Position numbers and translations under genes: made by a program | Part shown: positions 1 to 9,720 of the stretch, piece after piece | How positions within the stretch are numbered: position 1 is the stretch's first letter | Layout of the letters: every line of letters begins with the position of its first letter | The notes under the pieces: model-generated | Seen by the model: only the letters and a program-made list of their open reading frames with translations | The model's database searches: none | What the model was told of the DNA's origin: nothing | DNA from: Candidatus Melainabacteria bacterium RIFCSPHIGHO2_02_FULL_34_12 | Lineage (GTDB): Bacteria > Cyanobacteriota > Vampirovibrionia > 2-02-FULL-35-15 | Reading direction: 5' to 3' | DNA length: 64,000 nt | Assembly: GCA_001784555.1 (NCBI GenBank) | Contig: MFRM01000020.1 | Location: 24,000 to 87,999 of the forward strand

Positions 1-1088
1 GGTGAAAGTATTTGTGAAAAAGGAATAAGACTTATGAAAAAGAGCCCAGTGCTTAAAAATAATGAATAACTGATTTTCTTCTTTAGGAATAAATAAGCAG
101 GAATTAAAATCCATAACATTAAAAATAAGAAACAAAATATAGGATAACCATCAAATAAAGAATTCCCAAGCTTTACAAAAGCTGTTTGGTCAATTGAAAG
201 ATTAATAGGGAATAAGGCTAATTTTAAATAATGTACAAAAATCTGAGGTGATAGCCAAAGAATTCTTTCCAGGGCTGAGATTAAAGGATTAAAATCTGCA
301 GACTGAAAGAATTTATAACCTGAGAATAAATAATAAATTAAATATAAAAGAAGCCCTGTTAAATAGGGTAAAGTAACATTAAATGTATTCTTAATTGCAG
401 CTTTAAATGTTTTTTCTTTTAAATTTTCAGCAAGAGAATAAAACATTAAAATCACAGGTAATGCAATTATATATTCATTTAGAAGCATAGGTATTAAAAA
501 AATGAAAGGTAAAATTATTTTTCTTTTAATTGAAGTGTTTTTGTCTTTATTTTTTATGAAGTCATGCAATAATATAAAGAAAACTAAATAACTTAAAGTA
601 GCACCAACATTAGTAGATAAGACAACTGACTCAATATGAGCAGGATGTAAAGCCCATAAAAGGGTAAAAAGAGTTCTTATAAAAGAAAATAGTATCTCAT
701 TCTTGTTTAAAATTTTCCGTAAAATGAGATAAACAATAACAGTGTTACAGAGATGAAAGAATAAATTTAAACAATGAAAAAAAACAGGATTATGATTAAA
801 TAATAAACCCAGTACAAGCAAGAGAGGTATTCCAAGAAGATTAGACCTATTTACAGAATTAGAAGAATAAAGGTAGTTTATAGAGCTGAAATTATTATTT
901 ATTCCAAAGGATTTAATTATTTCAATTAATTCATTGAATGAGGCTGGTATTGGGGCAAATAATTCTTCATATAAAGCTCTTTCATCATAAAAGATCCAGG
1001 ATCTATTTAAAGTAAGAAAGTAAAATGAAAAAACTATCATTAAGATTATAGTTAACTCTAAAAAGAAAGATTTTTTACTGGCTGGCAT
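1..1088 (-). CDS. TMTC/PMT-like GT-C membrane protein, 3' end cut by window edge
   Basis: Open frame from an ATG at 1088 to the window edge (about 362 residues); the C-terminal part lies outside. It starts MPASKKSFFLELTI and has a first hydrophobic segment, then the acidic loop WIFYDERALYEE that all seven array members share after TM1. Further on it has the family motif LSIDQT and it ends in the PFSQILS motif that precedes the conserved ERYLY segment in its paralogues. Acidic residues in the first extracytoplasmic loop are typical of GT-C glycosyltransferases using polyprenyl-phosphate sugars; function here is inference from that and from the TMTC-like layout. The start overlaps the end of the upstream gene by 14 nt, so it belongs to the same minus-strand operon and is its seventh visible member. 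Confidence 0.8.
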   Translation of the reverse strand, partial: MPASKKSFFLELTIILMIVFSFYFLTLNRSWIFYDERALYEELFAPIPASFNELIEIIKSFGINNNFSSINYLYSSNSVNRSNLLGIPLLLVLGLLFNHNPVFFHCLNLFFHLCNTVIVYLILRKILNKNEILFSFIRTLFTLLWALHPAHIESVVLSTNVGATLSYLVFFILLHDFIKNKDKNTSIKRKIILPFIFLIPMLLNEYIIALPVILMFYSLAENLKEKTFKAAIKNTFNVTLPYLTGLLLYLIYYLFSGYKFFQSADFNPLISALERILWLSPQIFVHYLKLALFPINLSIDQTAFVKLGNSLFDGYPIFCFLFLMLWILIPAYLFLKKKISYSLFLSTGLFFISLIPFSQILS

Positions 1089-3414
1089 TTTTATTAACCC
1101 TTGATAATCCTAATGATTTAAAAAACAATTCAGCTTTTTTTAATGATTCCTGGTCACTGCCGGCAAAAAGCGTTATTTCTTGACTCAATGAAATTGCTCT
1201 CTCCTTATCTCCTAGGTATACGAATAGCTTTGCAAGTGTAAGAGTAATATCAAACCTAAGTATGTCTGTGGTGTTTATTTCTTTGGAAATCGAATAGGCT
1301 TTTATGAGTAGGTCAAGTGCTTTTTGATATTCCTTTATTTTATAATAATACTTACTGATAAAAAACAGTGATTCTGGATCGTTAGGATCTATTTTTAAAA
1401 GTTTATCAATAATATTTTTAGCTTCCTTAAAATTATTAAAATCAAGATTCAATGAAAGAGCCTGCCAGTAAGCAGCTTTTGAATGTGTTCGAAGTCCGTA
1501 TAAATAGGCATATTTTGCAGTATTAATAGCGTCATTTTCTCTTTGATAATGAGTAAGAATTTTTAAAAGTATTCCTGAATCATAAGGATGAACCTTAAAA
1601 GAATCCAGCAGATACTTTATGGCTGTTTCAGGTTTATTTTCATACTTTGTTAAGTAATCAAATAACATATTTGTAATAAATGGAATATTGGGATAATGAG
1701 AGTTCGCACTTAACAATAATTCCTTTGCTTTATTATAATTTTTATCCTGTATTAGAAGATGAATATATAATTCAAGAACTCTTGGATCTGTTTCTTTAAC
1801 TTCTTTTATGTGAGGTTCAAGAATTCTAAGTCCGATTTTACTGTCTTCTTTTAACTCAAGGCAACGTGAAGATGCTTCAAGAAATGCAGTCTTAGCAAGA
1901 AGAGAATTATAATCTAATCCATATGATTTAAATATTGCAGGGAGATTGCCTTGATATTTTCCCTTATCTTCTTCAAGCGTTTTTTTTGCTTTTTCAAGTA
2001 GTATTAAAGATTTGTTGAAGTAATTCTGGATATCTTCTGTTCTTGACGGCTCAAGAATAGCAAGCGTTTTCCCAAGCATTCCTATTCTCATTGCTTTAAA
2101 TAAATAGTTAGTGCTTGATTTATAGGTGGAATTTATGAATGAAAAATTATCTTTCCAGTCTAAAGTCCGGTAATAAGAGCGTGTAAAACAAATAATGCTG
2201 ATAAAGCTTAAAAATACGACAATAGCTAATTGCTTCCTTGAAGCACCTAAAATCATTCCAATGCTAAAAATGAGCATTGCAAGCGGTGCATATAAATAAC
2301 GTTCACAGGCAAGTGTATATGAGGGCATTAATATATGCAGGAAAGGAAGAAGCGAAAAGAAAAATGTCCAAGTTAAAAAGAAAATACTGCTTAATCTTTT
2401 CTTGCTAAGAAAAATGTATAAAGGTATAAACAGCCACATCATGAGAGAAACAAAACAAAAAACCGAATAAGGCTCAAAGATGGTTTTGCCTAATTCTACA
2501 AATAAAGTCTGATCAATGGAGAGCAGTCTTGGAAAGAAAACAAGTTTTATAAAATGAAAAAATATTTGAGGAGAAAGCCAGAAAACCCTTTCAAGCAGGA
2601 TTATTATTTCATTTTCTGCTTTAGGATGATTAATTTGATATTTGGACACAAATAAAAAGTACATAGTATAAAACAAGAAGCCTGTAAAATACGGTATTGT
2701 TTCAACGAATGAAGTTTTCAAAGCTTTCTTAAATGAATTATTTTGATAAGAAAAATAAAATGAAACTATAAATAGTACAAATGGAAGAGTTACTATGTAT
2801 TCATTAGTAAGCATTGGTACTAAAAATAAAATCGGTATCAGAATTCTACGTTTTACAGAAGTGTTATTTGTTCTATTAATCAAAAAATCAAGCAGAAAAG
2901 AAAAGAAAAACATATAACTAACACCTGCTCCAAAGTTTGTAGCCAGTAAAATTGGCTCTACCATTACTGGATGTATTCCCCAGATTATTGTTAAAAGAGG
3001 GATTAGAAAAGATTTGCCAGATTGTTTTTTGATAAAAACTTTTAATATGAAATAAACAAGTAAGGTATTTATTAAATGAGTAGATAAACTAAATAAATGA
3101 TATAAAAAAGAACTTTTTTTAAAAAAGAAAGCTAAAAGCATTCCTAGAACTTCTCCCAATGGGCAGGTTCTAGTAATGTAATTTGAGCTATATATTGGAT
3201 TTGATGAAAGAGTATTAAATCCAAGTCCAAATTTGCTTATGATTTCAAAAGTTTCACTAAATGTAAGTGGAGTGGGGAAATAAATACCTTCTGATATTAT
3301 TCTTTCATCGTAAATTAACCATGATCTGGAAAGGCTTGGAATAAAAAGCAAAGAAACTACAAAAAGACAAACTAACAGATCCCAATTAATTTTTATATTT
3401 TTCTTCTTTAACAT
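1075..3414 (-). CDS. TMTC/PMT-like GT-C membrane protein with TPR tail
   Basis: 779 aa. The N-terminal half (about residues 10-430) is a chain of hydrophobic helices; the acidic loop WLIYDERIISEG follows TM1. Then come YHLFSLSTHLINT, the signature block ERVFWLSPQIFFHFIKL followed by LSIDQT, and the ACERYLYAPL motif before the last membrane segments. Residues about 450-770 are soluble and helical with TPR-like repeats (for example LLKIDPNDPESLFFISKYYY). This arrangement matches TMTC-type protein O-mannosyltransferases and bacterial GT-C/TPR proteins; donor and acceptor are unknown. It is the sixth gene of the operon, 8 nt after its upstream neighbour. It could also be a polymer ligase or have lost activity; only the fold class and paralogy are well supported. 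Confidence 0.75.
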   Translation of the reverse strand: MLKKKNIKINWDLLVCLFVVSLLFIPSLSRSWLIYDERIISEGIYFPTPLTFSETFEIISKFGLGFNTLSSNPIYSSNYITRTCPLGEVLGMLLAFFFKKSSFLYHLFSLSTHLINTLLVYFILKVFIKKQSGKSFLIPLLTIIWGIHPVMVEPILLATNFGAGVSYMFFFSFLLDFLINRTNNTSVKRRILIPILFLVPMLTNEYIVTLPFVLFIVSFYFSYQNNSFKKALKTSFVETIPYFTGFLFYTMYFLFVSKYQINHPKAENEIIILLERVFWLSPQIFFHFIKLVFFPRLLSIDQTLFVELGKTIFEPYSVFCFVSLMMWLFIPLYIFLSKKRLSSIFFLTWTFFFSLLPFLHILMPSYTLACERYLYAPLAMLIFSIGMILGASRKQLAIVVFLSFISIICFTRSYYRTLDWKDNFSFINSTYKSSTNYLFKAMRIGMLGKTLAILEPSRTEDIQNYFNKSLILLEKAKKTLEEDKGKYQGNLPAIFKSYGLDYNSLLAKTAFLEASSRCLELKEDSKIGLRILEPHIKEVKETDPRVLELYIHLLIQDKNYNKAKELLLSANSHYPNIPFITNMLFDYLTKYENKPETAIKYLLDSFKVHPYDSGILLKILTHYQRENDAINTAKYAYLYGLRTHSKAAYWQALSLNLDFNNFKEAKNIIDKLLKIDPNDPESLFFISKYYYKIKEYQKALDLLIKAYSISKEINTTDILRFDITLTLAKLFVYLGDKERAISLSQEITLFAGSDQESLKKAELFFKSLGLSRVNKNASQ

Positions 3415-3422
3415 AAACTAAA

Positions 3423-5504
3423 TTATTTTTCTCTTTGTAGCAATTTTAAATTTTCAAGTGCTTTATTTGCCATTCTTTTGTCTTCCAGATGATTATAAAC
3501 AATATAGGAATCATTCAAGCTTTCTGCTGAATGTGTCCTGAGTCCATGTAAATATGAAAACAGTGCAAATTCTTTTATGTTTTTTGTATACATATAAAAC
3601 ATTTTAAGATAATAAAGGGTTTGTCTGTCATATGGGAAATACTCAAAAGATTTTTTTAAATAATATTCTGATTTTTCGATATCATCATATTTAAGCTTAT
3701 ATAATTCAGAAAGAGCAATCAGTACTGTAGGACTTAATCTACGTTTCAAGGCATGTTTTAGTATTTTTTCTGCTTTATCTAATTCATTTTTTCTAAATAA
3801 TAAACTAAGATACAGATCTAATATCTGTGTATCCAGAATAGAATAATCTCTCATATAAGGTTCAAGCAGATTATATGCACCGTCAGGATCATTAAATAAA
3901 CTCATTCTTGTAAATGAGAGTAAATAAGCAGCCTTTGCCTGTAGAGTGGTTGGATCCAGTCCATAGCTTACTAATATATTTGGCAAAGTATCTTCGTATG
4001 TTTCTTTTTCAACTTCAAGAGTATTCATATAATTTTGGAGAATGGTTATTGAATCATTTATATATTTAAGAGAACTGTTTTTTGATGTTAAATCTTTAGC
4101 AGTTTCACTTAGAATTGTGCCAAGAAATTGAAACCTAAGAGCTTTAAATAAATCATTTTTAGTTTCTTTTATGGAAGAACTAAAAAGAGAAATACTATCT
4201 TTCCAATCCTGGGTTCTTAAGTATGCTCGGGTACTTAAAGTTAATGCAATTATGGCTAATATACTTACTAACAGGCGCCTGGAAAAAATTAAGTTTAGAG
4301 ATGAAAGTAAATAAAAAAACAAATGTGCTAATCCGAATATAAGCATGAGCAGAGGAAAATATAGATATCTTTCACTTGCAATGCAATAAGCAGGAGATAT
4401 TATATGCAAAAATGGAAATAAAGCTATAAGAAAATATGAAAAAGAAGTAAATAAAAAGTAAAACAAAGTTCTTTTAATATTAACTAACGATAGAAAGAGA
4501 ATAAGAATTAAAGAATACATAAATAAACTACAGAAAGCAGCATAGTAACCAAATAAAGTTTTTGAAAATCTGACCATAATGGTTTGATCCACTGAAAGAT
4601 GCAGTGGAAAAAAAATAAGCTTTATGTAATGGAAAAATATCTGAGGTGAGAGCCAGAATATTCTTTGAAGATTTAATGTTAAAGATGCAGATGTAGTGCT
4701 AATGATGTTTTCTTTGGTGGGTGAAAATAGAAAGTGAAGCACAAACAATATAAAACCAAGAAATAAAGGCGCAGTTTTCTTAATGGCTAAAAACAAACTT
4801 TCCCGGAAAGTTGAAGAAGGTGTTTTAAATCTGTGATTTGCATATGTATAAAAGAAAAGTATCGCAGGCAATGTTATTGAATATTCAGAATTAAATAATG
4901 GAATTAGAAACAATAAAAAAGTAAAAATAAAATAAAACAAATAATTTTTTGATTCATAACAAGTAAAATAATAGATAAGAAAAGTACATAAACAATAAGT
5001 AAGTACAGCAGCCCAGTTCGCTGTAAATAAAACAGATTCAATGTTTAAAGGGTTTAAAGACCAAATTAATGTAAGAACAGAAACCAGTATCAGACGTAAA
5101 TATTTTGATGAGTTTTTTATATAATCAGAGGATATTTTATTTAATATTAAAAATAATAATATGGAGCTGAAAATATGAAGCAATAAAGAGAGTAAATGAT
5201 AATAAAACGCATCCTTTTTTAAAAAGAAATAAACAAACAGAGTAATTAGTGTGTTAATAGGATCAGATCTTAAATTTGAAATTTCTGAATAAAATGGATT
5301 TGATGCTTCAAAATGATTATTTAGTCCAAAATATGAAATATAATCTGCTATTTGAGAGAATGAAACAGCTATAGGATAAACTATTTCTCCGTATATGATA
5401 TGTTCGTCAAAATGTTTCCACGGATAATTTAAAGTATGGGAAAAAAATAAAAAAATAATTATAGCGGTAACAAAACAAAACGAGAATTCAGGTTTAATTT
5501 TCAT
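3423..5504 (-). CDS. TMTC/PMT-like GT-C membrane protein with TPR tail
   Basis: 693 aa, a shorter array member with about ten hydrophobic segments and a reduced TPR tail (about residues 430-690). The first-loop acidic motif is WKHFDEHIIYGE. The central signature is QRIFWLSPQIFFHYIKL followed by LSVDQT, then the ASERYLYFPLL motif. The linker RTQDWKDSISLFSSS and a YGLDPTTLQAKAAYL block mark the beginning of the soluble part, as in the paralogues. The gene starts 2 nt before the end of spacing from the preceding gene, so translation is probably coupled. Function is inferred as a glycosyl transfer enzyme at the outer face of the inner membrane. Confidence 0.75.
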   Translation of the reverse strand: MKIKPEFSFCFVTAIIIFLFFSHTLNYPWKHFDEHIIYGEIVYPIAVSFSQIADYISYFGLNNHFEASNPFYSEISNLRSDPINTLITLFVYFFLKKDAFYYHLLSLLLHIFSSILLFLILNKISSDYIKNSSKYLRLILVSVLTLIWSLNPLNIESVLFTANWAAVLTYCLCTFLIYYFTCYESKNYLFYFIFTFLLFLIPLFNSEYSITLPAILFFYTYANHRFKTPSSTFRESLFLAIKKTAPLFLGFILFVLHFLFSPTKENIISTTSASLTLNLQRIFWLSPQIFFHYIKLIFFPLHLSVDQTIMVRFSKTLFGYYAAFCSLFMYSLILILFLSLVNIKRTLFYFLFTSFSYFLIALFPFLHIISPAYCIASERYLYFPLLMLIFGLAHLFFYLLSSLNLIFSRRLLVSILAIIALTLSTRAYLRTQDWKDSISLFSSSIKETKNDLFKALRFQFLGTILSETAKDLTSKNSSLKYINDSITILQNYMNTLEVEKETYEDTLPNILVSYGLDPTTLQAKAAYLLSFTRMSLFNDPDGAYNLLEPYMRDYSILDTQILDLYLSLLFRKNELDKAEKILKHALKRRLSPTVLIALSELYKLKYDDIEKSEYYLKKSFEYFPYDRQTLYYLKMFYMYTKNIKEFALFSYLHGLRTHSAESLNDSYIVYNHLEDKRMANKALENLKLLQREK

Positions 5505-5506
5505 TT

Positions 5507-7642
5507 CTATAATTTTCCTAAATATTCCTTATATTGTCTTAGAATTGTAAGCTTATTTTGGTCAGGTGCGTATTCGTTAATAAGTTTCTCGGTTATTTTT
5601 ATTGCTTTCTTCTTGTCCTTTAATGCAATGTATATCTTTAATGCTTGCTCAAGGCTTTGAGCATCATGATTTCTTAGCCCAAGTAAATAAGAATAAAATG
5701 CAAACTCTTTTGCATTATTAGTTAACTGAAAAAATCTTTTTAAACCATAGAGCGTCAGAGAATCATAAGGAAAATATGTATGTGACAAATTAAGATATTT
5801 AAAAGAGGTAAGCAGGTCCTTATGTTTATATTCATAAATGTCAGAAAGTGCAAGAAATAATACAGGACTTATTCTGTTTACGGTTACATTTTTTTTAAGA
5901 GCCTTTTCTGCTTCATCAAAGTTCTTTGTCGTAAAGAGAATTCGATAATAAAAATTTAAAATATTTGTGTCAAATGAATTTAAATCATCAGCATAAGGTT
6001 TAAATATTTTAAGTGCAATTTCTGGATTACCGGTAGTTTCATATTTACAAAAGGCTAGTAAAAAAGCGCTTTTTGCGGCAAGAGTTTTTGGATCCAATCC
6101 ATAAAACTTTAAAATTAAAGGGATATTTTTTTGTTCTGCTTTTTTATTGTTAAATTCATTTAATGCCTTATTTAAAGATTTAATTGCCAAGGCATTGTAC
6201 TTATTTATATTTCCCGGGGTGTTTTGATCTTTAAAAACTTTATAAGAAGTTGATATCATTTGTTGCCTTAAACCTTTGAAAAGATTGTTAGGTGCTGTAT
6301 CAACAGCAGAACTTAACAAAGTAAAGCTGTTTTCCCAGTCCAAAGTTCTTATATAAGCTCTTATTCCATAGGATACAGTACAAAGTAATAAAAAAATAAT
6401 TAGATAAAATGAACCAGCTTTTCTGTTTGTAATTTTTGATAAGCAGTGAAAAACAGTTACTGAAATTCCTAGGGTTAAAACAAAAACCGGAAAATATAAA
6501 TATCTTTCGCTAGAGAGATTATAAATAGGAGTAAAAATATGCAGGAATGGACTAAGAGCAAGCATGACCGGAACAATGATTATAAAAAATAAGCAAAATA
6601 TTTTTCTTTTTAGATTACAAAATGATATTAATGAAAAAATCATAAGAGAAAAACTTAATATGCATGTCGATAGTGCATAAGAATCCATAATGTGGCTTGA
6701 GATTTTAACAAGTGAACTTTGGTCAATGGATAATTTTACAGGATAAAAAATAAGTTTCAGATTATGTAAAAATATTTGCGGCAATAACCAAAATGCTCTT
6801 TCAATACTTATAATAAAATCGTTCTCATGAGAGAGTTGTATCGATTTAAATGAAAAGAAATAAATTGTAAAAATAAAAAGTGCTGATAAGAAAGGGGAAA
6901 TAATTTTTAAGCAATGAATAAAAGCATTTTTATAAGTCATTTTATTTCTGTATATAAATAAAGCAAACAAGTAAGAGAAAATAATAAACGGAAGAGTTAC
7001 TGCATATTCATTTAAAAACAGCGAGAAAAGATATAACATAAACAAAAAAATCCATTTCTTTAAAGACAGTTTTATGGTGTTTGTTTTGTATGAGCTGCTT
7101 AGGCAAAATAATATAACCAGGCATAAAAAATAAGTTATTAGTGCACCGTAATTTGTTGCGAATAACACAGATTCGACATTTGCTGGATGTAGGGAGAAAA
7201 ATAATGTAAGTATAGATACTGTTAGAAGTTTAATGATATTGTTTATATCAAATAACAGCGAAATTCTATTTAGCAAAATAAAAAAAATAAAGGTAATACC
7301 AATATGTACAGAAAGAGAAAAAAGATGATAGTTAAATGCAGATTTTTGAAACATCCAGTAAAAAAACAAATTAAATATTACATCTACTGGCGTGCCACGA
7401 ATGTTTGATATTTCTGTGTAAAAAGTATTTGATGCTTCAAAATGATTATTTATTCCAAGTGTGCTTATAAATTCAAAAATCTCAGAGAAAGTTTTTGGAA
7501 CAGGTAATATTGCCTCCCCATATATAATTCCTTCATCAAAAAATCTCCAGTCATAAACTAAAGTATGAGCATAAAATATGAAGACAAATAATAAAGTAAA
7601 TAAACAAAATAATATTGCTTCAATGTTAAATTCTTTTTTCAT
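5507..7642 (-). CDS. TMTC/PMT-like GT-C membrane protein with TPR tail
   Basis: 711 aa. The acidic loop is WRFFDEGIIYGE; the signature block is ERAFWLLPQIFLHNLKL followed by LSIDQSSLV; the ERYLYFPVF motif precedes the last membrane segments. The soluble tail begins after RTLDWENSFTLLSSA and carries TPR-like helices, including the YGLDPKTLAAKSAFL block. It shares closest wording with the flanking 693-aa members (for example the EASNTFYTEISNIRG segment), which suggests recent local duplication. It overlaps its upstream neighbour by 4 nt (ATGA type), supporting a single transcript with coupled translation. Confidence 0.75.
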   Translation of the reverse strand: MKKEFNIEAILFCLFTLLFVFIFYAHTLVYDWRFFDEGIIYGEAILPVPKTFSEIFEFISTLGINNHFEASNTFYTEISNIRGTPVDVIFNLFFYWMFQKSAFNYHLFSLSVHIGITFIFFILLNRISLLFDINNIIKLLTVSILTLFFSLHPANVESVLFATNYGALITYFLCLVILFCLSSSYKTNTIKLSLKKWIFLFMLYLFSLFLNEYAVTLPFIIFSYLFALFIYRNKMTYKNAFIHCLKIISPFLSALFIFTIYFFSFKSIQLSHENDFIISIERAFWLLPQIFLHNLKLIFYPVKLSIDQSSLVKISSHIMDSYALSTCILSFSLMIFSLISFCNLKRKIFCLFFIIIVPVMLALSPFLHIFTPIYNLSSERYLYFPVFVLTLGISVTVFHCLSKITNRKAGSFYLIIFLLLCTVSYGIRAYIRTLDWENSFTLLSSAVDTAPNNLFKGLRQQMISTSYKVFKDQNTPGNINKYNALAIKSLNKALNEFNNKKAEQKNIPLILKFYGLDPKTLAAKSAFLLAFCKYETTGNPEIALKIFKPYADDLNSFDTNILNFYYRILFTTKNFDEAEKALKKNVTVNRISPVLFLALSDIYEYKHKDLLTSFKYLNLSHTYFPYDSLTLYGLKRFFQLTNNAKEFAFYSYLLGLRNHDAQSLEQALKIYIALKDKKKAIKITEKLINEYAPDQNKLTILRQYKEYLGKL

Positions 7643-9720
7643 ATGTTTTTAAAAATCTTACTAAGTTCTGAAATTCTTTTATCTGCTTTTTGAACCATTT
7701 TATTGTTATTTAACATTAAAAATATTTTTTTTGCATTTTCAAGATCTTTTATTGAATGATGTCTTAACCCGAAAATATATTCAAATTTTGCATAATTAAC
7801 AGGATCTTTCTTTAGTTCATATATTTTAGTCAATATTAGTAATGTATAAGTATCATATGGAAAATATTTAAATGCTTTAAGAGTTAACTCTTCCATCTTT
7901 TGCAGGTCGCCGTATTTAACTTGAATTAAGTCACAAAGAGGAAATATTATGCGAGTGGAATAAGGATATTTATTATGAGCAAGAAGTAAAACAGCCTCAG
8001 ACTCATCTATTAAATTATTAAAATAAAGAAGTGATGCATAGTATGAAAGCCTGGCGCTGTCCAGAAGAGAAAGATTCTTTGTAAATGGTTTTATAAGTTC
8101 ATATGCTCTTTTTATATCATTGTTAATTGCAAAATCCACTTGTGATAATGTGTACCCTGCTTTTGTATATAAGGTTTCAGGATCCAGTCCATAATATTTT
8201 ATTATTTCAGGAGTGTTTAACTGATATTTTTCCATTTGATTTTCAAACACTTTAAGAGCATGTTCAAGATTAGCCAAAGCTTCCTTCTTATATTTAATGT
8301 CGACTTCACTTTCAGGGTATCGCGTGAAGATATATTTCTGGGGTGTAAGTCCCTTTATTCTAAAGGCTTTGAAGAGAGGGTTATCGGTTGCATTTGCAGC
8401 AGAAGAATAAAGTGTGAAGCTATCTTTCCAGTCAAGAGTTCTAATGTAAGCTCTTGTTCCAAATCCTGTAAGTATGATTAGAAATAAAATCACAAAGCTG
8501 ATCTTTACTTTGTTCTTACTTGTGTTATTATTCGCATTAAAAAAATAGAATAAATAATGGGATAATCCAAAAATTAATATGAATGTAGGCTCGTAAAGAT
8601 ATCTTTCGCTGGCGAGATTATACAGTGGAGCAATTACTTGTGAGAACGGAAGTATGGATAAAAGATAAAGTGAAATAATTAAAAAAACAAACTTTTTATT
8701 TGATTTAAATAATGAATATAGAGCAGAAATTAAAAGTAAAGAGATAAATATTATGCAAAAGATAGCATATGGATCAAATAACGATTTGCCAAGATTAACT
8801 AAAAATGTCTGATCAATGGAAAGTTTTATCGGAAGAAATATTAATTTTGTAAAATGAAAAATAATTTGAGGAGAAAGCCAGAACACTCTTTCCAGAACTA
8901 ATTTAACAGAAAACTGATTAGTTATGTTTATGGCAGTATTTGAAAATATAAACAGTAAAAAGAAAATTAAATCTGCTATTAGAAGTAAAGAAACCGATTT
9001 TACCGAAATATTAAAGCCTTCTTTTAACGTAGAGCCTTTATTTAGTTCAAAAATCGTAGTATAGGTAATTAAAATTAAGGGCAATAAAAAATGGAATTCT
9101 GCTGTAAACAAAGCAATTAAAAAAGTAGCAAACATCATGATGTTTTTAAGTAATATATTGGTGTTGTTTAAGTTCAAATAAATAAATAAAGTAACAAATG
9201 CAAAAGTATAACTTAAAATAATGTTTGCATTTGTAAGTAAAAGAACTGATTCAATATTAACCGGATGTAATGCCCATGTAAGTGTAAGAATTAAAATCAA
9301 AAATAATCTTAAATTACTTTTGTCTTTTGCAGTAAATTGTAATGAAATCTTATTTATCAATAAAAATAAAATCACAGTATTTATCAAATGTAAAATTAAG
9401 CTGTATAGATGATAATTAAACGGATTTTTCTTAAATAGGAGCTGAATAAACATCTGGAGAAAATTGCCAAAAGGATTACATCTTAAAGAGACAATATTTG
9501 AATAAAGAGTATTAGTAGCTTCAAATTGTTGCCTTAACCCAAGTATTGAAATAAGCTCAAGCATTTCAGAAAAAGAAAAACAGGTGGGCAGAAAAGTCTC
9601 TTTAAAAGGAATAACCTCATCATACATTTTCACGCCAAAAAATAAAGTAGGGTAAAAAAAACAAAAAACCACAAATATCGTTAAACATAAAAATAAAATA
9701 GTGTTTATTTCTTTTTTCAT
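7639..9720 (-). CDS. TMTC/PMT-like GT-C membrane protein with TPR tail
   Basis: 693 aa. The first-loop motif is the most divergent of the set (GVKMYDEVIPFKE) but keeps the Asp-Glu pair. The central block is ERVFWLSPQIIFHFTKL followed by LSIDQT; the ASERYLYEP motif is kept. The tail (about residues 430-690) is helical with weak TPR-like repeats. The gene overlaps both neighbours by 4 nt, in the pattern of a tightly coupled operon. Glycosyltransferase activity is inferred from the GT-C-like layout only. Confidence 0.75.
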   Translation of the reverse strand: MKKEINTILFLCLTIFVVFCFFYPTLFFGVKMYDEVIPFKETFLPTCFSFSEMLELISILGLRQQFEATNTLYSNIVSLRCNPFGNFLQMFIQLLFKKNPFNYHLYSLILHLINTVILFLLINKISLQFTAKDKSNLRLFLILILTLTWALHPVNIESVLLLTNANIILSYTFAFVTLFIYLNLNNTNILLKNIMMFATFLIALFTAEFHFLLPLILITYTTIFELNKGSTLKEGFNISVKSVSLLLIADLIFFLLFIFSNTAINITNQFSVKLVLERVFWLSPQIIFHFTKLIFLPIKLSIDQTFLVNLGKSLFDPYAIFCIIFISLLLISALYSLFKSNKKFVFLIISLYLLSILPFSQVIAPLYNLASERYLYEPTFILIFGLSHYLFYFFNANNNTSKNKVKISFVILFLIILTGFGTRAYIRTLDWKDSFTLYSSAANATDNPLFKAFRIKGLTPQKYIFTRYPESEVDIKYKKEALANLEHALKVFENQMEKYQLNTPEIIKYYGLDPETLYTKAGYTLSQVDFAINNDIKRAYELIKPFTKNLSLLDSARLSYYASLLYFNNLIDESEAVLLLAHNKYPYSTRIIFPLCDLIQVKYGDLQKMEELTLKAFKYFPYDTYTLLILTKIYELKKDPVNYAKFEYIFGLRHHSIKDLENAKKIFLMLNNNKMVQKADKRISELSKIFKNI